NCBI GenBank assembly: GCA_009760855.2
Contig: WPIO01000030.1
Location: 746,001-810,000, forward strand
Reading direction: 5' to 3'
Source: Cristatella mucedo
Lineage: Eukaryota > Bryozoa > Phylactolaemata > Cristatellidae
Length of the DNA stretch: 64,000 bases
Shown here: one piece after another, positions 45,501-53,760 of the stretch
Position numbering within the stretch: the stretch's first letter is position 1
How the letters are laid out: every line of letters starts with the position of its first letter
The notes under the pieces: generated by a model
Told to the model about the DNA's origin: nothing
Databases searched by the model: none
The model's input: the letters and a program-made list of their open reading frames with translations, nothing else
Position numbers and translations under genes: made by a program

Positions 45501-46377
45501 TCCTAGTCTTATAACATTGTTTGGATCGACTATATCTATAATAAACCTTATCATGTTGTTATTCATATCTGGAGTAGTGCTCAGCGTGTCACCTAGTTTA
45601 GTCAAAAAGTTAGTACTAATAAATCCAAAGTTGGGCACACCTAAGCCATTCATATGATCGCTATACACTGATAGAGTTCCGTCAGTGTACACGTTTCCGT
45701 TGATTCTAGAAGCTTCTTCAATAAGCACTTCGTATTCGCGTTATCTTATTTACAGCATCGCTAGCGGCTTGTGGATTCAGGAGATTGATCGAACGAAGAT
45801 TATTCATATCCGAATCTCCATCGGCAGTAGCACCTCTGCTCACTTCAGTTACGTAATTTGTAGCCTTTGGTTGACGGCATCGCTAGCATCTACGGGATCA
45901 GCCAAACCTTCAATGTAATTTTGATTCATTTTTAGAGTTCCAGCCGTCACACCTCCAGTCCTGCGAAAATAGTTTTTAGCAATACTACCTGTTCTCTGGA
46001 ATTTGGGCATTCCTTATATTAAATGGATTGTAGAAATGAGTACATCCAAGTAATAGTCTAAAGTGACGACCAATGATGAATCAATCTTTAAGTTTAAAGC
46101 ATTGTGCATGCCTATTGTGAAATTTACGCTGCCCATACCTTTATTAGTAGTGTCACCCAATCTAGTCCGACACGTACCGCCGTATAGTTTTCTAATATTC
46201 AGAGATTTTTAAAGGATTCCAATTCAGAGAACCTGGAATTAAATTTGAAAGCATTTGATTATATCCTACTTGATTTCTTCTTTCGTGTCAAAAACCTGCA
46301 ATTCGTTGGATGTCAGTTGCGTAGGTGGGATATTGTTATATGATAGCATTTGCTGATAGACCGGTTGGTAGACGTAG

Positions 46378-46566
46378 CAGTTCTCAACCTGTGGGTTGCC
46401 ACCACTTTGGGGGTTAGAACGACTCTTTCACAGGGGTCACCTAAGATCATCGATTAACACGCATTCTACGTTTCGAAAGCAATCATTTTATGGTTGGGGG
46501 TCGCCACAATATAAGGAACTGTATTACAGAGTCGCGGCATTGCGAAGGTGTAGACCCCTCGCTGGT
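46378..46566. mobile_element. SPIN-like hAT miniature element, copy 1
   Basis: Left end CAGTTCTCAACCTGTGGG then TTTGGGGGTTAGAACGAC, CACAGGGGTCACCTAAGATC and AACACGCATT. Right part TTATGGTTGGGGGTCGCCAC, AATATAAGGAACTGTATTAC and GTCGCGGCATTGCGAAGGT. These match my recollection of the non-autonomous SPIN hAT family (CAG..GGTTCTCAACC ends). No transposase. It is inserted in the fibre array. No clear 8-base target duplication remains. Confidence 0.75.
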
Positions 46567-47203
46567 GAAGGTCAAAGCGAAAAGTCCAAGCAAACAAGTC
46601 GTGTGAATTAAAGCAGTTTTATCTTGCACGTTTTTGCACATAAGTTATGCTGACTAAATTCAATCCCTTAGTCGGGTTTCTAACGCTTATGATTTCAGCA
46701 TTTCCCATATCCATCTGTGTGGTGGCCATTCCGTTTAGAAACTGGGATCGACGTTTCAAGTACCATCGATTGATAACTTTGTAAGTTCTTTCATTTTGCA
46801 ATCCAGTCCTTATAACGGATACCGCTCTAGAGTTTACGATGTTCATGCAATTCAGTTGACTCAACATTTCCTCTTTGATTTGTCCAACTTATAATTGAGT
46901 TGCGATTTAGTTGCAGCGTCGCTAGCAGACTTTCCATCTTGAGAGTTTACGATTCATCTGCTATTGAAATCTTCTATAAGAAATATCCTGGAATGATTGC
47001 ATCGCTACCTGCAGTGGGTTTGTCGAAGTTAGTAAACGTCTTGTTACCCTTACCTAAATCAGTCAGTGACGTAGGTTTAATCTTCGTTAGCGGCATTGGC
47101 ATATGGAATAGAAATGATTCTCCTCTTAATTGATGCACAGAAAAAAAAATTGCTAGTGGTTCAGCACGTACGATTGAAATACGATTGAAATTGATACGAG
47201 GAG

Positions 47204-47401
47204 ATGATTAGACGCGGTCCTTTAACACTGATTAAAGCAAGCTATAAAACGACTGGAAAGGCTGTGCATTATCTAGTTGAAGCAAAGATAAAGAAAATCA
47301 ATAAAATGGATGATTGGCAGCGATTTGGAACAGGCGAAAAAGATGTAAAAGCAAAGACCGCTGCGGATGTTATTACTAACGGAATTGAGGCTGCAGCTTG
47401 A
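47204..47401 (+). CDS. Lysine-rich frame divergent from the fibre array
   Basis: 65-codon frame starting MIRRGPLTLIKASYKTTGKA, rich in Lys/Ala, stopped by TGA at 47399. In-frame similar-looking protein continues beyond the stop (CIVNFAPRLVAKL, about 47402-47440), so the original gene was longer. It starts about 100 bases from the divergent first Met of the fibre array (47102), a compact spacing more like a virus than an animal gene. No family recognised. Probably a relic. Confidence 0.4.
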   Translation: MIRRGPLTLIKASYKTTGKAVHYLVEAKIKKINKMDDWQRFGTGEKDVKAKTAADVITNGIEAAA

Positions 47402-47402
47402 T

Positions 47403-47939
47403 GCATCGTAAACTTTGCTCCACGTCTGGTGGCTAAATTAAACTAAAGAACTTCAAGTAAAACGAAAACAGTAGTTCCGAAAGCTTTTAAAACTCTGAGC
47501 GCAATATGTAAAGCAGCAAACATAGCATGTAGATTTTTAGGCGGAACCGCTGGAAGGCTGCACTGAAGTTTTTTATGAAAAGAGTCATTGACGATATCGC
47601 CGCAGATAAATACGGAGGCGTCAGTTGGACAATTGCTGAAAAAAGGATGGTGGTGAGAAAATAATTGCCTGATTAGCATCATGTTTTCACATCAATGACG
47701 TGTTGCCGGAGGCCTAGAGAGATACTGTGGATTTTCATTCTGATACTGGTGCGTTTCTTTAAGAGATATTCGGCGAAGGTGTGGGTAGGAATGCCAGTCA
47801 ACTTGGTTCGAGATCTTGGTCACAGAATCTCGTGACGTTAAGGTGTGGAGATATATTACCTGCAGTTCTAGCGATCGTAGCGTCCATTGCCTCGCAATCA
47901 GTAGTGCTGAAACCATCACAAGAGGTCAATTTGCAGTCG
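47403..47939. other. Further broken frames of the virus-like remnant
   Basis: A plus frame at about 47555-47664 reads FFMKRVIDDIAADKYGGVSW and ends MVVRK at TAA. It looks like real protein and could belong to the lysine-rich gene in another phase. The rest is unassigned. Confidence 0.3.
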
Positions 47940-48208
47940 CCATGCTGATAAAGACGATTGTAGACGAAAAGATGTACGCAGTGAAAGTGTCAATTCCACG
48001 GACACCCTGAGAACGTTTTAGCGCTCTTATAAAGCGAACCAAGGATTTAAAAGGGTCACTAGGTAATACTAGGAAGATACACGAGGTTTTATCTTTAGGA
48101 TGTAATGTAGATCTAAGCCAGAAGCTGTGCATAAAAAAGTTAACACCGCCATGTTTATTATTTAATGAAGAGGGAGCGAAACAGTGCGCAGAATCGGATG
48201 CACTTAAA
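47940..48208 (+). pseudogene. Unassigned coding-like frame with one in-frame stop
   Basis: The plus frame reads MLIKTIVDEKMYAVKVSIPR, TGA at about 48008, then ERFSALIKRTKDLKGSLGNT ... KKLTPPCLLFNEEGAK up to ESDALK, where a good donor-like AAA/GTAAGC occurs. TTTGCAG upstream (about 47935) could be an acceptor. Composition is protein-like, but I recognise no domain. Confidence 0.2.
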
Positions 48209-49139
48209 GTAAGCAATAGATGAGACAAAATACTAGAAAAAAGAAACATGAAATAAGAAATAATGTAGAAGAAAAAATTAATTAAGTAAAATGTACTTTG
48301 AAGCAAAAGTGATGCTCTCAGACTGTCAGAGAAGCAACACTGCGAAAAGCGTGGCTTCTTAGCTCACCGTAAACTTACAATTCAAGGCCACAAATGCTAT
48401 CTGAATGTTGCAAACTGGTTGTTGGTTACTAAAAAATAATCAAAAACAGAAAAAAAAGCGCAGAGAAAGGAGTTTCCGGTAAGATTACGCAACTGTAGAG
48501 CAGGTTCAAGCGAATCGTAGAACCCATTTTTTAATACATAGTTCCGGATTGATTTCAACAGTTGCCATAAAACTAGTCGGCGATAAGGAAAGTCACGTGG
48601 CTATACCTACAGAAAATTCTGGTTGATACGCTCATCGGTGGAAGCTGTAATATTACAAGCAAGTAGATGTCGGTTGATTGCCTGGACTACAGTTAAGGAA
48701 CGCTGACCTGATATGGGACAATGATTTAGGCAAACCGGCATAGTTATATGATGTCGATTACACTGATACTTTTGAACTGAAGGAACCGAGGCGTGCATAA
48801 CATAAAAATCCATCATATCTACGGCTGAATGAACCTTCTTCTAAAATAGCTTCCGACCCCAGTCAACCTAATTGCGTTTGTAAAGATGCAAAAAAAGTTG
48901 CAATCATGGCTGGCAAGGGTTGGCCGGGACTCGGATTTAGGAAGAAAATAAAGTAAAACACGTTTCCAAGGGTTTGGACCATATAGCATAAGCAATGACT
49001 TTAGCTGCCGCTAAGGACTGGTGTTACTACAAGGCTAGGAGAAAACCGCCCTCGTAACCTGCCGGAACAGCAGGCCGTTCAGCCATTCCAGAAATGAGTG
49101 CTCACAAACCGGGACGCATCGCACTTTCTGTACTGTCGA
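48209..49139. other. No gene recognised
   Basis: AT-rich, with a minus frame at 48607-48816 of unknown nature. Confidence 0.35.
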
Positions 49140-49345
49140 TCTATACCTGGGGTATTTAGCTTTCGCAGCTATATTCAAATGCGGCACAAGCATTCTAACG
49201 TCAATTGATGAAGCTTTGCTGTAGAACATTGGGTCCTGCGGCAGCTCTTGTGGAAGTCTCACCAAGACACACAGGGTAAACATTTGCGGCAAATGAGACT
49301 TTCTCTTTACTACTCTTATAGTGTACATACACGAGAGCTTGGGAA
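49140..49345 (-). repeat. Unclassified dispersed repeat R1, copy 2
   Basis: Second copy of the 22925 repeat, same orientation, about 75% identical by eye. The minus frame shares ELPQDP, KASSIDVRML against KASPIHVRRML in copy 1, suggesting a coding origin. Confidence 0.55.
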
Positions 49346-49770
49346 ATCGCAGCAGACGACAAGAAATACAGCATGCATTAGTTGTCAGACGCAGCCCTAA
49401 ATTAATGGCCTAACTGTTGGCCCAGGTGAGGCATGTACTGACAGTCAAAGCAAATCGCTAATTTCAACAGCAGAAGCCGCAGACACGCAAAACAGCTTTT
49501 AACTACCAGCAAATAGCATCTGCTAAATAGTCACTTATTTAGGCACGTTCTAGTAAGCTCTGAGGCACTACTCATGCATGATTACAAATTCACGTATGGT
49601 ATGAGCGAGAGTTTATTTGCTACAGCCGGCTCAGATGCTCGTTAGCAGTGCTGACTCTGCACTCTTCATGTCTGGTCAGGAAGACGACTGATCATGGAGC
49701 CACTGCTTCATGTAAGTGATTAATAAAACTCACCTTACAGCTGCTCCCTTTGCGACACTGGAGGACAAGT
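49346..49770. other. No feature recognised
   Basis: Unassigned spacer. Confidence 0.35.
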
Positions 49771-49940
49771 CAGCGGTTCTCAACAAGCGGGTCGCTATCC
49801 CTTTGGGGGTCGAACGACCTTCTTACAATGGTAGCCTAAGACCGTCATAAAACATGCTTTTCCACATTTTTCACACAATTGCTTAACGGTCGAGGGTCGC
49901 CACAACTCTACTTGTCTGCCTGCAGGTTTGGATTGCTATA
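49771..49940. mobile_element. SPIN-like hAT miniature element, copy 2
   Basis: Left end CAGCGGTTCTCAACAAGCGG is intact; then TTTGGGGGTCGAACGACC, GTAGCCTAAGACCGTC and AAACATGC. Right part CGGTCGAGGGTCGCCACAAC. More decayed on the right than copy 1. Confidence 0.75.
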
Positions 49941-50021
49941 GACCCTTACTCCTTGTGACTCAAAGTCATTCTCTAGTGCTTCGTAATATAAATTGACTTT
50001 TTTAGCAGATTTAGAACTCTG

Positions 50022-50033
50022 TCTCTCTGTCTG

Positions 50034-50084
<51 letters not shown>

Positions 50085-50319
50085 ATCTCGCTCTCACTCT
50101 CTAGTTTTCTTTGCCTCACTGTGTATCTTTATCTTTGTCTCTGTCTGTCTCTCACTGTCTCTGTATTTGCCTGACTTTGCTTTTGTCCCTGTTTCTGTGT
50201 CTTTCCATCTCTCTCTCTCTGTGTCTTTTTCTGTCCTTCACCGTCACCATGTCTCTGTTGATGTGTCTCGCTCTCACTTTCTGTCCCTCTGTCTGTCTGC
50301 CTGTCGGTCTGTCTGTCTG

Positions 50320-50385
<66 letters not shown>

Positions 50386-50400
50386 TCACTATGTGTGTCT
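50022..50400 (+). repeat. Pyrimidine-rich (CT)n tract
   Basis: Nearly 380 bases of CT/CTGT repeats, with two long pure CT runs (50034-50073 and 50323-50380). Translated frames are low-complexity Ser/Leu and not genes. Confidence 0.95.
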
Positions 50401-51254
50401 CTCTTTCGTCTAGCTGAACTAAGGTTAATGATTATCTGGAGATTCTCTGCACTTGTCACTGCTTCAGCAACTGCGGCAATGTAACTCCAACTTTCAATTC
50501 CGCAGTTGGAGGCTGTTCAATAAATCTGTGCAATAATAAAAAAGGGGCAAGGTACCTTGATAAAGCGTGCTGCTTTGCCTACGGCTCCTTGCTCATGCTT
50601 TTTAATTCGCTACCGACGTGAACTTGCTTTAAAGTTGGTAACAAAAATGTCGATGCCTTTTTGGGGGCTCAAAGATGGCGTGACCCGGCATTCACCTGTC
50701 AGCGGCTTGTTCATTTGAAAGCTATCGTTGCGGTTGAACTCGGCGACCTGCCACAAACAATATTACAGCCGATGGCAACCGAATTTCATGCGGCTTTACT
50801 CTGCTAACCGCAACTTAACTTGAAGCTATACCCCACCGTATATCGCTTTTTGGCACTTGTTGCTTCTCCAGCGTCTATCTACCCTGGGAGCTGCTGACTA
50901 AATGCTGACTTCTCAATGCCCAACTACGTCTTCGCTCCTCCTCCTGTAAGACTCGAAAGACCCCACCGCTTAGCATGGCCGATGTTAAGGAAATATTATG
51001 AGTGCTATCGTTTTATCGTTTGCTGAGTGCGGTGCTTGCCACGCCCCAACTATCCCCCCCGCCCGACAGTCAGTATCCGGCGGCGCTCTTAGGGGCTAGG
51101 AGGCTTCACCCAGGTGTAGGGCGATTGCGCCTCCGGACGCAAACCTACACGAGGCGCCGTGAAAGATGTGCCGTTGTTGCTATCACCTGAGTTGGGTGTT
51201 ATTTTTATACTCAAGCGATTCATCGTTACTTTACGTAACGCTTATGAGGACAAT
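50401..51254. other. No gene recognised
   Basis: Unassigned. A GC-rich patch at 51040-51140 has no domain. Confidence 0.4.
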
Positions 51255-51430
51255 GTTTGCTGCTGACGCTATGCACGCATTCCTAACCATGCTATCTTTT
51301 TTTTATTGAGTATGCTACCACTTCCCATTCGATCGTGCTTCCTCTGCAGCAAACGTGAAGTGCCTTGACAAACATACAGTTGTCAGAGGCACTCTGTCAG
51401 GGTATTATTGTTATTATTACAATTATTATT
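51255..51430 (+). mobile_element. LINE-B 3' fragment, diverged
   Basis: GCTGACGCTATGCACG, CCTCTGCAGCAAACGTGAAG, TGTCAGAGGCACTCTGTCAG and an ATT tail: LINE-B 3' end with a mutated hairpin. Confidence 0.7.
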
Positions 51431-51738
51431 TTTATTATTATTATTGCCTAAGAAAGATTGCAGATACTGGAAGAATGAATTTGCAAGCCACGTCCTAGAC
51501 TATAGCAAGCCGCTATGTAACTTTAGGCTCGACTCATATAATTCATTGGTATAGAGCCCAGCAGAGCAGACCCCTAGTTCTCCGGTCCGGGTCCGGGTGT
51601 ATCTGATTTTAGCTTTGATCTGCGAGAGCTACCGCTATCAACTTGTTTTCACACTGTGGCCAGGCCGACTATCACCAACAGCAAGTAAGATTTTGCAGAA
51701 TCGCACTGCTCATGCAGAAAACAGCTGGTTGTGGGGGT

Positions 51739-51822
51739 ACGGACATTTCCATCTGGACGTTTCACCGGACCCCAGACATTTCCCACCACGGACATTTTCC
51801 CACGGACATTTCCCCGTTGGGG
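51739..51822. repeat. Irregular CGGACATTTCC repeat
   Basis: Four to five copies of a CGGACATTTCC-like motif with variable spacing (ACGGACATTTCCATC, CCAGACATTTCCCA, ACGGACATTTTCCCA, ACGGACATTTCCCC). Confidence 0.7.
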
Positions 51823-51842
51823 AATGACACCCCCATACATAT

Positions 51843-51960
51843 GGTTTATGCTTTAGGGTTTAAGGGTTTAGTGTTTTAGTGTTTAAGTTTTAGGGTTTAG
51901 CGGCTTAGGGTTTAGTGTTTAGAGTTGTAAAGTTTAGTGTTTAGCATTTAGAGTTTAGGG
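51843..51960 (+). repeat. Degenerate TTTAGGG-type array
   Basis: About 15 units around TTTAGGG/TTTAGTG (for example TTTAGGGTTTAAGGGTTTAG). Resembles an interstitial telomere-like or satellite array. The heptamer is the plant-type telomere unit, not the usual animal TTAGGG. Confidence 0.8.
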
Positions 51961-52701
51961 CAGGCTGCGCCTCAGCCTAAATCCACCCTTACTTCTATTT
52001 GTCGCTTTAATTAGTTCGTATTGAGGCGTAACGAGATCTTTTTAGATCCGAGTTTAACTCGGTAGACCTTTGAATCTTCTCGCTCATTTGCAGGAACGTG
52101 CTTCGGCACGCCGTAGCACGCGACCGCTTTGACGGGCACGAACACGTGCCTGGCGGAGTCAAGCGGAACTAATCTCCTACGGGACCGAACTGTAAAGCTC
52201 GCCTACGCCGAAGTCAAGGGTCAACTGGGGGGGGGGAATATCGGTGGGGGCCGGGAAACGTCCTGCATCCAATTGTGGGCCATTGCTTAGCTTTAGTGGA
52301 TGGTGTTCTCTACGGGCTCCGTGTGAAGTTACATTCTCACCTTACGCTGTGGCAGCTGATGAGCAAGTCACGTGCAGATTTGGCAGCTGCTGCTCCTCAG
52401 TTAATTTCCACCGGGACTGCTACTGCAGCCACTTTTTCCATCTAGTCAGTCGCATAATAGACTCGCTCTAGCGAAAATAACTGCATTATTTTAATAGGCT
52501 TTCCAGCTGCTGAAACATAGGTGTTTATTGAATTGCTTTAAATTGTCGAACCAGATATTGAGAACCACACCTGAAAGTCTGTACTCACCATGACAAGTGG
52601 GCTGGCTTTTAATTGGCCCGTCTTGCCGAAGAAATTGGGAGTCAGCACAAAGTCAGCCCCTCTCCCGTGAGATCTTGCTAGCGGTATTCCGGCTGCTGCC
52701 G
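51961..52701. other. Unassigned stretch with short inverted repeats
   Basis: Hairpin-prone pieces: AGATCTTTTTAGATC (52033), GAGTTTAACTC (52049), GTGCTTCGGCAC (52096), GAACACGTGC near 52140. No gene. It lies between the TTTAGGG array and the gypsy 5' LTR. Confidence 0.4.
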
Positions 52702-52982
52702 GTGTGGTTTCGTTGATGCTTACCCCGGCCTACGACAGTGCCGCGCCTAAACGTGCTACCTGCCAGTCCTAGGCAGGAGGGCACTCCCGACCACCACCTA
52801 GCCAATCGGAGCGCAGCTAGCCTTTAGCAGCAACGCTAGTGAATCAGAGCAAAGCGTTTTAATATGACGACGGAAGTGGATGAAGGTCTGCAGGAGTCCC
52901 ATGCACTTCCCGCGGCTCGGTGCGTAGTCAAATAAACTGGTGGTGTTGCTCGGCGGCTGGTGTTTTGTGCAGAGCGCGATGG
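52702..52982 (+). repeat. Probable 5' LTR of gypsy G2, arm B
   Basis: Aligns over its length with the LTR at 57680-57960: CAGTGCC, CTAGCCAATCGGAGCG, GTAGTCAAATAAACTGGTGG, TGTTGCTCG, GTGCAGAGCGCGATGG. About 80% identical by eye, so an old insertion. No counterpart in arm A. Confidence 0.7.
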
Positions 52983-52989
52983 CACCTAA

Positions 52990-53760
52990 ACTATAAGCTA
53001 CTTGTTTAGATAAGGATATCACGTCTAAGTTGGTCCATACATTCGCGACATCCCGTCTCGACTTCTGCAACTTACTTCTTACTGGCCTACCAGCATGTGC
53101 GATCAGGCGATTGCAGCTGGTGCAAAACTCCGCAGCTAGGCTTGTCTTTCGTGAGCGTCAAAGTTGCCACATTACTCCACTTCTCGCGGACCTGCACTGG
53201 CTACCAGTCAAGCGACGGATTGACTTCAAGGTTTTATCACTCACTTTTAGTTCACTTCAATTTTTAGCTCCATCCTATCTCTCCGATAAACTCCCCCATT
53301 AGGCCAAGCATCGTACCACCCGCTTTTCGGAATCCAACCGTCTAGAAATACCTCGTACAAACCTTAAATCCTTTGGAGACCGTGCATTTAGTTCGTATGC
53401 TCCCAAAGCCTGGAACTCCCTACCGACCTGCGTCAAAACATCCCCTGACCTAACCAAAATTAAAATGAACTTCAAAACACACCTATTTAGGACAGCATTT
53501 GGTGGGTCCCTGTGATTCGTCCTTTACGTGCTTATACCTACTGACCCTGTGCATTTTGCCACTAACCACATTTGCATGCTGACCTTGTGCATGTCACCTC
53601 TAACCATGTTATTCATTTTGCTTGTTTTTCAAGCTTGATTTTACTTACCTATCAATTGCATTTCCCTTTGCAGCAAATTTTTAAGTGCCTAGAGAGAGAT
53701 TAAGTTCTCTGAGGGCGCTTTATCAAGTGCATTATTATTACTATCATTATTATTATTATT
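52990..53760 (+). mobile_element. LINE-B inserted in gypsy G2, arm B
   Basis: Starts GCTACTTGTTTAGATAAGG (late RT region), [20 protein letters not shown] frame, [17 protein letters not shown], the 3' end and hairpin AGAGAGATTAAGTTCTCTGA, then an ATT tail to 53760. The gypsy leader resumes right after. Only the tail of this insertion remains in arm A (18291-18345). Confidence 0.88.

Larger units (their letters stand above)
44735..47102 (-). pseudogene. Broken array of tail-fibre-like modules (virus-like remnant)
   Basis: Minus frames in several phases carry a repeating module of the form (N)MN-x-N-x-I-x-x-(L/V)-x-(D/N)P-x(4-6)-DA(V/A)-(N/T)K: MNQNYIEGLADPVDASDAVN (about 45920-45860), MNNLRSINLLNPQAASDAVN (about 45810-45755), PDMNNNMIRFIIDIVDPNNV (about 45565-45510), MDMGNAEIISVRNPTKGLN (about 46710-46655), SASDAATKSQL (about 46930), DLSGNRINDVGRAINLDDAS (about 44960-44905), NPVNGKDGAANSYTDTK (about 44795). 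Three modules share the DNA string GCTAGCGA(T/C)GC. Such repeats are typical of phage and large-virus fibre proteins. Frames are broken, and a SINE (45340) and a hAT remnant (46378) split the array. No replication or capsid gene seen. Confidence 0.6.

Noticed and set aside
45340-47401. Bacterial or phage contamination as the source of the fibre-like modules
   Set aside because: Host-type SINE and hAT elements are inserted within it and the frames are broken, as expected of an old integrated copy.
49993-50484. 163-codon Ser/Leu frame
   Set aside because: Low-complexity translation of a CT microsatellite; frames are open on both strands.
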